NCBI GenBank assembly: GCA_015487405.1
Contig: WFPV01000049.1
Location: 1-8,045 of the forward strand
Origin: Aquifex sp.
Lineage (GTDB): Bacteria; Aquificota; Aquificia; Aquificales; Aquificaceae
Direction of reading: 5' to 3'
Length of the DNA stretch: 8,045 nt
The notes beneath the pieces were generated by a model. The model saw nothing but the letters and a program-made list of their open reading frames with translations. It had not been told where the DNA came from and did no database searches. Made by a program: the position numbers and the translations under genes. Every line of letters starts with the position of its first letter. Position 1 is the first letter of the stretch. Below are positions 1 through 6,832 of the stretch, one piece after another.

Positions 1-1146
1 AAATCCACCCTCACTTCCGCTATTACATGCGTTTTAGCCGCAGGTCTCGTTGAAGGCGGTAAAGCCAAATGCTTCAAATACGAAGAAATTGACAAAGCTC
101 CCGAAGAAAAAGAAAGAGGTATTACCATAAACATCACTCACGTTGAATACGAAACAGCTAAAAGACACTACGCTCACGTTGACTGCCCAGGTCACGCCGA
201 CTACATCAAAAACATGATTACCGGTGCAGCTCAAATGGACGGAGCAATCCTCGTCGTTTCCGCAGCTGACGGTCCCATGCCCCAAACCAGAGAACACGTC
301 CTCCTCGCAAGACAGGTTAACGTTCCTTACATAGTTGTTTTCATGAACAAGTGTGACATGGTGGACGACGAAGAGCTTCTTGAGCTGGTTGAGCTTGAAG
401 TGAGAGAACTTCTTTCCAAGTATGAATATCCCGGGGACGAAGTGCCCGTTATCAGGGGTTCAGCACTTGGAGCACTGCAAGAGCTTGAGCAAAACTCTCC
501 CGGCAAGTGGGTAGAGAGCATAAAAGAGCTACTCAATGCTATGGACGAATACATCCCGACACCACAAAGGGAAGTGGACAAGCCTTTCCTAATGCCGATA
601 GAAGACGTATTTAGCATATCAGGAAGAGGAACGGTTGTGACGGGAAGAGTAGAGAGGGGAGTATTGAGACCTGGGGATGAAGTAGAGATAGTGGGACTAA
701 GGGAAGAGCCCTTAAAGACTGTAGCAACATCTATAGAGATGTTCAGGAAGGTTCTTGATGAGGCGTTGCCGGGGGACAACATAGGAGTGCTCCTGAGGGG
801 AGTAGGAAAGGACGACGTAGAGAGGGGACAAGTTCTTGCGCAACCTGGGAGTGTAAAGGCACACAGGAAGTTTAGGGCACAGGTTTATGTTCTTAGCAAG
901 GAAGAGGGAGGAAGGCACACGCCGTTTTTTGTGAATTACAGACCGCAGTTTTACTTCAGGACAGCTGATGTGACTGGAACGGTTGTGAAGCTCCCTGAAG
1001 GAGTAGAGATGGTGATGCCTGGGGACAACGTAGAGCTTGAGGTTGAGTTGATAGCGCCTGTAGCGTTGGAGGAAGGTTTAAGGTTTGCGATAAGGGAAGG
1101 TGGAAGGACGGTAGGAGCTGGTGTCGTTACCAAAATCCTTGATTGA
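1..1146 (+). CDS. tuf: Elongation factor Tu (EF-Tu), 5'-truncated by the window edge
   Basis: EF-Tu is the GTPase that carries aminoacyl-tRNA to the ribosomal A site in the cytoplasm. The window enters at the P-loop lysine (KSTLTSAI), so 381 residues are visible. With about 24 missing N-terminal residues, the full length would be near 405. GTPase motifs follow in order, numbered within the visible part: RGITI (G2, about residue 39), DCPGH (G3, 61-65), NKCD (G4, 116-119) and GSAL (G5, 153-156). Domain 2 begins around PIEDVFSISGRGTVVTGR, and domain 3 ends in VTKILD. The ATG at 214 is internal, because coding continues upstream in frame. rpsJ starts 11 bases after the stop, so tuf heads or feeds the ribosomal operon; the upstream neighbour is probably fusA (inference). 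Codon choice changes sharply about mid-gene: see findings. The product is certain; which tuf copy this is cannot be told here. Confidence 0.97.
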   Translation, partial: KSTLTSAITCVLAAGLVEGGKAKCFKYEEIDKAPEEKERGITINITHVEYETAKRHYAHVDCPGHADYIKNMITGAAQMDGAILVVSAADGPMPQTREHVLLARQVNVPYIVVFMNKCDMVDDEELLELVELEVRELLSKYEYPGDEVPVIRGSALGALQELEQNSPGKWVESIKELLNAMDEYIPTPQREVDKPFLMPIEDVFSISGRGTVVTGRVERGVLRPGDEVEIVGLREEPLKTVATSIEMFRKVLDEALPGDNIGVLLRGVGKDDVERGQVLAQPGSVKAHRKFRAQVYVLSKEEGGRHTPFFVNYRPQFYFRTADVTGTVVKLPEGVEMVMPGDNVELEVELIAPVALEEGLRFAIREGGRTVGAGVVTKILD

Positions 1147-1157
1147 GGGAGATAGCC

Positions 1158-1472
1158 ATGGAGCAGGAGAAAATAAGGATAAAACTTAAAGCTTACGACC
1201 ACAGACTTCTTGATAAGTCTGCAAAGCAGATAATAGAGACGGTAAAGAGAACGGGAGGAGTAGTAAAGGGTCCTATCCCCCTTCCCACGAGAAAGAGGAA
1301 GTGGTGTGTTCTTCGCTCCCCCCACAAGTTTGACCAGTCCAGAGAGCACTTTGAGATTAGAGAATTCTCCAGAATTATAGACATAACAAGGTTCACTCCC
1401 CAAACCATAGAAGCTCTAATGGAAATAAACCTTCCCGCAGGTGTTGACGTAGAAGTCAAGATGAGAGGTTAG
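1158..1472 (+). CDS. rpsJ: Small ribosomal subunit protein uS10 (S10)
   Basis: uS10 is a 30S head protein; in many bacteria it also acts as NusE in antitermination complexes. The 104-residue product matches the usual ~103. It shows the family's N-terminal strand (KIRIKLKAYDHRLLD), the loop segment GPIPLPTRKRKWCVLRSPH and the EHFEIREFSRIIDITRF stretch. I chose the ATG at 1158 because a GAGGGAG SD at 1145-1151 lies just upstream. A TTG at 1143 would add five residues but overlaps the tuf stop and has no spaced SD. The gene follows tuf by 11 bases and precedes rplC by 4, indicating cotranscription. There is no room for an S10-type leader upstream. Confidence 0.97.
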   Translation: MEQEKIRIKLKAYDHRLLDKSAKQIIETVKRTGGVVKGPIPLPTRKRKWCVLRSPHKFDQSREHFEIREFSRIIDITRFTPQTIEALMEINLPAGVDVEVKMRG

Positions 1473-1476
1473 AACA

Positions 1477-2220
1477 ATGCCGTTAGGATTGATAGGCGAA
1501 AAAGTTGGGATGACCCGTGTCCTCCTCAAGGACGGGACCGCTATCCCCGTAACTGTTATAAAGTTTCCTATAAACTACGTTGTTCAAGTAAAATCTACAA
1601 ACACTAAGGATGGCTACAACGCCATTCAGGTTGGAGCTTACGAGACAAAGGAAAAACACCTTACCAAACCCCTTATAGGGCACTTCAAGAAGCACGGGGT
1701 TCCGCTACTGAGAAGACTCTGGGAGTTTAGGGTAGATAATCCCGAGGAGTTCCAGTCCGGGCAACAGCTCAAGGTTGAGGATGTTTTCAAACCTGGTGAC
1801 CTCGTTGATGTATGGGGAATATCCAAAGGAAGGGGATTTGCCGGTGCTATGAAGAGATGGGACTTTGCGGGATTCCCTAAATCTCACGGACACAGGTATC
1901 ACAGAGCTGTGGGAGCTATAGGACAGAGAACCGACCCCGGAAGAGTTTGGAAAGGTAAAAAGATGCCCGGACATTACGGAGCAAAGCCCGTCAGAGTTCA
2001 AGGGCTCTTTGTAGTTGACGTTCTTCCAGAAGAAAACGCTATTCTCGTAAAAGGCACCGTTCCTGGACACAACAAAGGAATTGTTATAGTGGAGCAATCC
2101 ACCATTGCATACAGAAAGAGCCAGAAGCTCAAGCAGAAGAGGTATCAATTCATTATAGAAAACCTCTTAAAGGAAGAAGCACCACAAGAACAAACCCAAG
2201 AAGCGGGGTCTGAATCATGA
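1477..2220 (+). CDS. rplC: Large ribosomal subunit protein uL3 (L3), with C-terminal tail
   Basis: uL3 is a primary 23S rRNA-binding protein needed early in 50S assembly; its long loop reaches toward the peptidyl-transferase centre. The start MPLGLIGEKVGMTRVL is typical. The conserved loop is at about residues 120-165 (KGRGFAGAMKRWDF, SHGHRYHRAVGAIGQRTDPG, KGKKMPGHYG). Gln150 sits in the GQ position that is methylated in E. coli; whether it is modified here is unknown. The protein has 247 residues against ~209 in E. coli. Part of the excess is a Lys-rich then Glu/Gln-rich tail after about residue 205 (KSQKLKQKRYQF, EEAPQEQTQEAGSES), absent from the common core. SD GAGAGG is at 1463-1468. The stop overlaps the rplD start in ATGA, implying translational coupling. 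Confidence 0.97.
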   Translation: MPLGLIGEKVGMTRVLLKDGTAIPVTVIKFPINYVVQVKSTNTKDGYNAIQVGAYETKEKHLTKPLIGHFKKHGVPLLRRLWEFRVDNPEEFQSGQQLKVEDVFKPGDLVDVWGISKGRGFAGAMKRWDFAGFPKSHGHRYHRAVGAIGQRTDPGRVWKGKKMPGHYGAKPVRVQGLFVVDVLPEENAILVKGTVPGHNKGIVIVEQSTIAYRKSQKLKQKRYQFIIENLLKEEAPQEQTQEAGSES

Positions 2221-2816
2221 AGATAGGAGATGTTGAAGTAAGGGACGACGTTTTTAACGTAAAGGTAAAAAAGCACGTCCTCTGGGAAGTCGTAAAGTGG
2301 CAACTCGCCAAGAGAAGACAGGGGACACACTCCACCAAAACCAGAGGAGAAGTAGCCTACTCCGGTAGGAAGATTCTCCCCCAAAAGGGAACGGGTAACG
2401 CAAGACATGGAGAGAGAGGAGTTAACATATTCGTAGGTGGTGGAGTAGCACACGGACCAAAGCCCCGTGATTACGAATACAACCTTCCCAAAAAGGTCAG
2501 GAAACTCGGGCTTAAAATGGCACTTTCCGATAAGGCTCAAAACAACGCTGTTATTTTTGTAGATAAGATAGAGCTCGGAGACAAACCCAAAACAAAGTCC
2601 GCTGTAGAATTCTTAAAGAACCTTGGAATAGACAAAGACAAGGTTGTTATCGTAATTCCCGAAAAGAGTGAAGTTCTTTATAAATCTTTCAGAAATCTTC
2701 CTAACGTAGTCGTTTTACTTCCCGAAGGGCTTAACGTTTACGACGTTCTCTGGGCTGACAAACTCGTAATTCAAAAGGATTGTCTTGACAGGATATACAA
2801 AAAGGTGGAGGCGTAA
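2217..2816 (+). CDS. rplD: Large ribosomal subunit protein uL4 (L4)
   Basis: uL4 binds 23S rRNA domain I, and its extended loop lines the peptide exit tunnel constriction with uL22. At 199 residues it is close to the family norm (~201). The loop is recognisable at about residues 43-85: TRGEVAYSGRKILPQKGTG, then ARHGER, GGGVAHGPKPRDY. Next comes the KKVRKLGLKMALSDK helix that normally follows it. The Rossmann-like remainder carries VIVIPEKSE and VVVLLPEGLNVYDVLWADKLV. The start ATG overlaps the rplC stop by 4 bases. In E. coli, L4 represses its own operon through the S10 leader. No equivalent leader is visible here between tuf and rpsJ, so that mechanism is not supported by this window. Confidence 0.97.
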   Translation: MKIGDVEVRDDVFNVKVKKHVLWEVVKWQLAKRRQGTHSTKTRGEVAYSGRKILPQKGTGNARHGERGVNIFVGGGVAHGPKPRDYEYNLPKKVRKLGLKMALSDKAQNNAVIFVDKIELGDKPKTKSAVEFLKNLGIDKDKVVIVIPEKSEVLYKSFRNLPNVVVLLPEGLNVYDVLWADKLVIQKDCLDRIYKKVEA

Positions 2817-2819
2817 GCC

Positions 2820-3131
2820 ATGAGTCAGAGGAAGCCCTACGAGATAATCATAAGACCTATCATCACCGAAAAGTCCAACAGACTTATGGAAGATTACAAC
2901 AAATACACCTTTGAGGTTGCCCTTGACGCTTCCAAGCCTGAGATAAAGTATGCAGTGGAAAAACTCTTCGGAGTAAAGGTAAAGAAAGTCAACACGATGA
3001 TAGTAAAACCCAAGAAGAAGAGAGTCTGGAACAAGTTCAGGCAATACGGAGAAACAAAGAAGTGGAAGAAGGCAATAGTCACCTTAGAAAAAGGACATAA
3101 AATAGATATTCTTGAGTTTGCTCAGAAGTGA
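2820..3131 (+). CDS. rplW: Large ribosomal subunit protein uL23 (L23)
   Basis: uL23 sits at the tunnel exit, where trigger factor and SRP dock on the ribosome. It has 103 residues, the normal size. The N-terminal signature is IIIRPIITEKS (residues 9-19). It is followed by KYTFEVALDASKPEIKYAVE (about 28-47) and KLFGVKVKKVNT, then the basic hairpin VKPKKKRVWNKFRQYG and the closing strand KKAIVTLEKG. The SD GGTGGAGG at 2804-2811 lies within the end of rplD, 8 bases before the ATG. The gap after rplD is 3 bases, and rplB follows after 11. Confidence 0.97.
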   Translation: MSQRKPYEIIIRPIITEKSNRLMEDYNKYTFEVALDASKPEIKYAVEKLFGVKVKKVNTMIVKPKKKRVWNKFRQYGETKKWKKAIVTLEKGHKIDILEFAQK

Positions 3132-3142
3132 GGTGATTGGTT

Positions 3143-4057
3143 ATGGGTGTTAGAAAACTAAAGCCCGTTACGAACGGAACGAGGCACGCGGTTCTTTACG
3201 ACTTTGAAGAGATAGAGAAGTTAGTAAGAAAGGGGAAAGAGTGGGTTCTCCTAAAGAAAAACCAAGTAGAGCCCGAGAAATCCCTCCTAAAGTGGTGGCA
3301 CAGGGCTAAGGGAAGGTCCCGCCAAAGAGGAAACATCACTGCAAGACACAGGGGAGGAGGACATAAGAAGTTATACAGAATTATAGATTTCAAGAGAGAT
3401 AAGAGCTTGGTTCCCGCAAAGGTCGTTTCCATAGAGTATGACCCCTTCAGGAGTGCAAGAATCTGTTTACTTCACTATGCGGACGGAGAAAAGAGATACA
3501 TCATCTGGCCTGAAGGTTTGAAGGTCGGTGACACCGTAATGTCCATAAGCTACGAGGATGCAGAAGCAGGAAAGCCCCTCCCCGAGATAAAACCCGGAAA
3601 CGCAATGCCCCTTAAATACATTCCCGAAGGAACGATAATTCACAACATAGAGTTCAAACCCGGAAAAGGCGGACAAATTGCGAGAGCCGCCGGAACCTGG
3701 GCACAGGTTCTCGGACGTTCCACTAAGCCTGAATACGTCCTCGTTAAGATGCCCTCCGGCGAGGTCAGAATGATTCACGAAAGGTGTATGGCAACTATAG
3801 GAAGAGTGGGACTCGCAGAACATGAGCTCGTTAAACTCGGAAAAGCCGGAAGGGCAAGATGGCTCGGCTGGAGACCTCACACCAGAGGAACGGCGATGAA
3901 CCCCGTTGACCACCCCCACGGAGGAGGAGAAGGAAAAACCAGAGGTAAACACCCTGAATCTCCTTGGGGATGGAAGACGAAAGGTTACAAAACCAGAAGA
4001 GGTAAGAAGTATTCTGATAAATTTATCGTTACCAGAAGGGATGGAAGACCCTTATAA
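3143..4057 (+). CDS. rplB: Large ribosomal subunit protein uL2 (L2)
   Basis: uL2 is a core 50S protein required for subunit association and peptidyl-transferase activity. The product has 304 residues against 273 in E. coli. The extra length includes a segment at about residues 18-50 (FEEIEKLVRKGKEWVLLKK...SLLKWWHRAK) before the universal GRSRQRGNITARHRGGGHK. Other family landmarks are IEYDPFRSARICLL, KPGNAMPLKYIPEGT, KPGKGGQIARAAGTWAQV and AMNPVDHPHGGGEG. The latter contains His257 and His259, the histidine region near the catalytic centre. The ATG at 3143 is preferred because the SD AGGTGA (3131-3136) is 6 bases upstream. The in-frame TTG at 3137 would abut the SD. Confidence 0.97.
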   Translation: MGVRKLKPVTNGTRHAVLYDFEEIEKLVRKGKEWVLLKKNQVEPEKSLLKWWHRAKGRSRQRGNITARHRGGGHKKLYRIIDFKRDKSLVPAKVVSIEYDPFRSARICLLHYADGEKRYIIWPEGLKVGDTVMSISYEDAEAGKPLPEIKPGNAMPLKYIPEGTIIHNIEFKPGKGGQIARAAGTWAQVLGRSTKPEYVLVKMPSGEVRMIHERCMATIGRVGLAEHELVKLGKAGRARWLGWRPHTRGTAMNPVDHPHGGGEGKTRGKHPESPWGWKTKGYKTRRGKKYSDKFIVTRRDGRPL

Positions 4058-4070
4058 GGAGGCTGCGTAG

Positions 4071-4727
4071 ATGGGATTTAAAGGAGCGTGGAATAAAAGA
4101 AACAGGCTTATAGAGAATCCTGAAGAGTATTACAAGCTCTACAAAAAGCTTCAGAGAGCCTACAAACTCGTAAGGGAAGCTATCAGGAGATACGGTTCCT
4201 TTGAACTTCTCAAAGGAAGAACTTCCGCAAGGGATTTAGAGGAACTCCTTGAGGAAAAGAAACAAGTTGTAGAAATGTTAAAAAAACAAGTAAGAGAGGC
4301 TCACAAAGGAAAACCTCAAATAACCGAAGAAGACGAAAGACTAAAAGAACTTATCGGAGAGCTCAACAAAGCTGAGGCTGAAGTAAGGGCATTAGAAATA
4401 ATCCTTAACAGAATAAAGAGATACGAAGAGCTCTACGCTCAGTATAAACAGATGACAGAGAAAAAGGCTTACGTAGACCCCAAGCTCTGGGTCAGGATAA
4501 GGAAGATGAACGAAACGGGAGAAAGGAAGGTTGTGAAAACATATTCCAGAGCCACAACCATAATTCCCGAATTCGTGGGACACACTATAGCGGTTCACAA
4601 CGGAAAGACCTTCGTTCCCGTTTACATAACTCAGGATATGGTTGGACACAAACTCGGTGAGTTTGCTCCTACAAGAACCTTCAGAGGTCACCCCGACAAG
4701 ACCGGAAAAGTAGTCAAGAAGAAGTGA
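4071..4727 (+). CDS. rpsS: Small ribosomal subunit protein uS19 (S19) with a ~130-residue helical N-terminal extension
   Basis: uS19 binds the 30S head with uS13, near intersubunit bridge contacts and the A-site tRNA. The family is normally ~90 residues, but this one has 218. The canonical core occupies residues 131-218: KKAYVDPKLWVRIRKM, RKVVKTYSRATTIIPEFVG, TIAVHNGKTFVPVYITQDMV, GHKLGEFAPTRTFRGH. Residues 1-130 do not resemble S19. They are Lys/Glu/Leu-rich and look like three helices (about 17-42, 53-79, 86-130), probably a coiled-coil hairpin, the last two separated by GKPQITEED. The AAGGAGG SD at 4056-4062, 8 bases before the ATG, makes translation from 4071 likely. I see no SD before M128, so the extension is probably real. 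rplB ends 13 bases upstream and rplV starts 11 downstream. Confidence 0.95.
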   Translation: MGFKGAWNKRNRLIENPEEYYKLYKKLQRAYKLVREAIRRYGSFELLKGRTSARDLEELLEEKKQVVEMLKKQVREAHKGKPQITEEDERLKELIGELNKAEAEVRALEIILNRIKRYEELYAQYKQMTEKKAYVDPKLWVRIRKMNETGERKVVKTYSRATTIIPEFVGHTIAVHNGKTFVPVYITQDMVGHKLGEFAPTRTFRGHPDKTGKVVKKK

Positions 4728-4738
4728 GGTAGGTAACC

Positions 4739-5140
4739 ATGGGACAGCTTAAGATAAAGGACAAATCTCAAAGAGAAGGCTACAAACCCAATCAAGCTAT
4801 AGCTATCCTCAGATATGCTCACATTTCTCCCCTAAAGGCGAGACTCGTTCTTAGGGAAATTCAAGGAAAGGATGTGGGAGACGCTCTTTACCTTCTCAAA
4901 GTAATTCCCAAGAGAGCGGCGAGAATAGCGGAAAAGCTCCTGAAAAGTGCAATCGCAAACGCCGAGCAGAAAGGCTTAGACCTTGACAGACTCTACATTA
5001 AAAAGGCGGTAGCGGACAGAGGTCCCATCTTCAAGAAGTGGATTCCCAGAGCACACGGAAGAGCTACCCCCGTAAGAAAGAGACTTTCTCACATTACAAT
5101 AATTTTAGAAGAGAGACCTGAAGGTAAGGAGGAAGAGTAA
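4739..5140 (+). CDS. rplV: Large ribosomal subunit protein uL22 (L22)
   Basis: uL22 lines the peptide exit tunnel with uL4 through a long beta-hairpin. Seen here: the AILRYAHISPLKARLVLREIQGKDV helix region (about 22-46), KRAARIAEKLLKSAIANAEQKG (about 58-79), then VADRGPIFKKWIPRAHGRATPVRKRLSHITIIL, which contains the hairpin. At 133 residues it is longer than the E. coli protein (110), with a longer N-terminus (GQLKIKDKSQREGYKPNQ) and an acidic tail (EERPEGKEEE). The stop of rpsS and GAGG at 4726-4729 precede the ATG by about 9 bases. Only 2 bases separate its stop from rpsC. Confidence 0.97.
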   Translation: MGQLKIKDKSQREGYKPNQAIAILRYAHISPLKARLVLREIQGKDVGDALYLLKVIPKRAARIAEKLLKSAIANAEQKGLDLDRLYIKKAVADRGPIFKKWIPRAHGRATPVRKRLSHITIILEERPEGKEEE

Positions 5141-5142
5141 GT

Positions 5143-5841
5143 ATGGGTCAGAAAACGCACCCGATAGGCTTCAGGCTTGGAGTTATTAAAGACTGGCCTT
5201 CCAAGTGGTATGCACCTAAGAAGGATTACGCCAAGCTCCTTCACGAAGACCTAAAAATTAAGGACTACATAAAAAAGAGATACAAAGTAGCGGGAGTTTC
5301 CAAGGTTGAAGTTGAAAGAATAGTTGATAAGGTTCGTATAAAGATACACACCGCAAGACCTGCAATAGTTATCGGAAGAAAAGGGCAGGAAGTAGAAAGA
5401 CTTAAGAGAACCATAGAAAAGATGCTTCCCGGAAAAGAAGTCACAATCAGTGTCGTAGAAGTCAGGGTCCCCGAGCTTGACGCCCAGCTCGTTGCGGAAG
5501 ACATAGCTGCTCAGATAGAGAGACGTGTATCCCACAGAAGGGCGATGAAGAGGGCCATAGACAACGCCCTAAAAGCTGGGGCGAAGGGAGTAAAGGTTCA
5601 GGTGAAGGGAAGAATCGGAGGAGCGGAACTCGCAAGAAAGGAATGGTTCTTAGTAGGAAGGATGCCTCTTCAAACCATAAGAGCTGACATAGATTACGGA
5701 TTTGCTACTGCTTACACGAAATACGGAATATTAAGCGTTAAGGTCTGGATTTACAAGGGAGACGTTCTAAAGGGTGGTAAGGAAGAAATTCTTAAGAAGA
5801 TTGAAGAAGAAATCATGCAAGCCGCAAAGGAGGAGGGCTAA
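5143..5841 (+). CDS. rpsC: Small ribosomal subunit protein uS3 (S3)
   Basis: uS3 forms part of the mRNA entry channel of the 30S head and takes part in mRNA unwinding. Its 232 residues are nearly identical in length to the E. coli protein (233). The start MGQKTHPIGFRLGVIKDWPSKWYA is family-typical. The KH type II domain has AIVIGRKGQEV at residues 74-84, with the RNA-binding GRKG loop at 78-81. The C-terminal domain shows ERRVSHRRAMKRAIDNALKAGAKGVKV, GRIGGAELARKEWF and the GRMPLQTIRADIDYG region. A perfect AAGGAGG SD at 5126-5132 sits 10 bases before the ATG, inside rplV. rplP starts 3 bases after the stop. Confidence 0.98.
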   Translation: MGQKTHPIGFRLGVIKDWPSKWYAPKKDYAKLLHEDLKIKDYIKKRYKVAGVSKVEVERIVDKVRIKIHTARPAIVIGRKGQEVERLKRTIEKMLPGKEVTISVVEVRVPELDAQLVAEDIAAQIERRVSHRRAMKRAIDNALKAGAKGVKVQVKGRIGGAELARKEWFLVGRMPLQTIRADIDYGFATAYTKYGILSVKVWIYKGDVLKGGKEEILKKIEEEIMQAAKEEG

Positions 5842-5844
5842 GCC

Positions 5845-6273
5845 ATGTATCTCCAGCCGAAAAAGGTTAAGTGGAGAAAACAAAGAAGAGGAAGCCTTAA
5901 AGGAAAAGCTTTCAGAGGAAATAAGCTCGCCTTTGGCGAATACGGTATTCAGGCTTTGGACAGAGCCTGGATTACTCAACAACAGATAGAAGCTGTAAGA
6001 GTAGCTCTCGTCAGAAGCCTTAAGAAGGGAGCAAAAATCTGGATAAGGATATTCCCCGACAAGCCCTACACCAAGAAGCCTAACGAAGTCAGAATGGGTG
6101 GTGGAAAGGGAGACCCCGAAGGTTTCGTCGCTGTTGTGAAGCCGGGAAGAATTCTCTTTGAGTTTACGGGAGTTCCTGAAGATATAGCTCAAGAAGCTTT
6201 CAGAATAGCAGCTTCTAAGCTTCCTATACCCGTTAGGCTCGTAAAATACGGAGAGTTTACCTTCAAGTATTGA
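5845..6273 (+). CDS. rplP: Large ribosomal subunit protein uL16 (L16)
   Basis: uL16 is a late-assembling 50S protein at the A-site side of the peptidyl-transferase region. It has 142 residues against 136 in E. coli. The start MYLQPKKVKWRKQRRG aligns with the family start (LQPK+TK+RK). It is followed by FGEYGIQALDRAWITQQQIEAVRVAL, KIWIRIFPDKPYTKKPNEVRMGGGKG (about 68-93) and VKPGRILFEFTGVPEDIAQEAFRIAASKLPI. The SD AAGGAGG at 5827-5833 overlaps the rpsC 3' end. The spacing of 11 bases to the ATG and a 3-base intergenic gap support cotranslation. Confidence 0.97.
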   Translation: MYLQPKKVKWRKQRRGSLKGKAFRGNKLAFGEYGIQALDRAWITQQQIEAVRVALVRSLKKGAKIWIRIFPDKPYTKKPNEVRMGGGKGDPEGFVAVVKPGRILFEFTGVPEDIAQEAFRIAASKLPIPVRLVKYGEFTFKY

Positions 6274-6284
6274 GGTGCTGAGAG

Positions 6285-6512
6285 ATGATGTCCGAAAAGA
6301 AGAGAAAAGAGTTCTTAGCTGACCTAAGAAAGAAATCCATAAAGGAGCTCCAGGAGCTCGTTGACGAGATGAAGATGGAGCTCCTCAGACTGCGCTTCAA
6401 GAAGCAGGTTCAAGGTTTAGAAAATCCTATGGAAATTAGAAAGCTCAAGAGAAACATAGCGAGGGTTTTAACCGTTATCAGGGAAAAAGAGCTGAGAGGT
6501 GAAGGACAATGA
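6285..6512 (+). CDS. rpmC: Large ribosomal subunit protein uL29 (L29)
   Basis: uL29 is a small two-helix protein at the tunnel exit near uL23. The product has 75 residues (about 63 in E. coli). The signature is LRKKSIKELQELVDEMKMELLRLRFKKQVQGLENPMEIRKLKRNIARVLTVIREKE: two long helices joined by the QGLENPMEI turn. Two adjacent ATG codons at 6285 and 6288 are both possible. GAGGTG at 6272-6277 gives spacings of 7 and 10, so the start is uncertain by one codon. The stop overlaps the rpsQ start in ATGA. Confidence 0.95.
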   Translation: MMSEKKRKEFLADLRKKSIKELQELVDEMKMELLRLRFKKQVQGLENPMEIRKLKRNIARVLTVIREKELRGEGQ

Positions 6513-6832
6513 CTGAGCAAAAAGAACAAAAGAAGTGGCACGAAAAGAGAAAGCACCTCGTCGGTGTGGTGGTCAGTGACAAGATGGATAAAACCGTAGT
6601 TGTGAGAGTTGATAGAAAAGTTCCTCACCCTCTTTATGGAAAGCATATTATCAAAAGTAAAAAGTATCACGCCCACGACGAGCACAACGAGTGCAGAGTC
6701 GGTGATATCGTTATGATTAGAGAAACGAGACCACTTTCTAAAACCAAGAGGTGGGTCGTTGTAAAGATTCTACAAAGAGCTAAGAGACCTGAGGAAGAAA
6801 TAGCTAAACAGCAAGAACAACAAGAAAGCTAA
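6509..6832 (+). CDS. rpsQ: Small ribosomal subunit protein uS17 (S17)
   Basis: uS17 is an early-binding OB-fold protein of the 30S body. The core is clear: KHLVGVVVSDKMDKTVVVRVDRKVPHPLYGKHI, KKYHAHDEHNECRVGDIVMIRETRPLSKTKRWVVVKIL. It has 107 residues against ~84 in E. coli. The excess lies at both ends: a polar N-terminus (TEQKEQKKWHEKRK) and a Glu/Gln-rich tail (RPEEEIAKQQEQQES). The ATG overlaps the rpmC stop by 4 bases, with GAGGTGAAGG (6496-6505) just upstream. In the canonical order rplN would follow; here aroD does. Confidence 0.96.
   Translation: MTEQKEQKKWHEKRKHLVGVVVSDKMDKTVVVRVDRKVPHPLYGKHIIKSKKYHAHDEHNECRVGDIVMIRETRPLSKTKRWVVVKILQRAKRPEEEIAKQQEQQES

Noticed and set aside
327..782. 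A 151-codon minus-strand open frame opposite tuf
   Set aside because: Low-complexity Ser/Thr/Leu translation antisense to a certain EF-Tu; a shadow of strong codon bias. The same reasoning removes the frames opposite 951-1403, 1705-2148 and 3467-3952.
214..1146. EF-Tu starting at the ATG at 214
   Set aside because: The in-frame sequence upstream encodes the conserved P-loop end, RGITI and DCPGH; the gene simply starts before the window.
1143..1157. TTG start for rpsJ adding five residues
   Set aside because: It overlaps the tuf stop and the SD itself; the ATG at 1158 has correct SD spacing and gives family length.
3137..3142. TTG start for rplB
   Set aside because: It directly abuts the AGGTGA SD, leaving no spacing; the ATG at 3143 is properly spaced.
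4452..4727. Separate standard-length S19 starting at M128
   Set aside because: No SD precedes this ATG and the frame is open from a strong start at 4071, so a single long protein is more likely.
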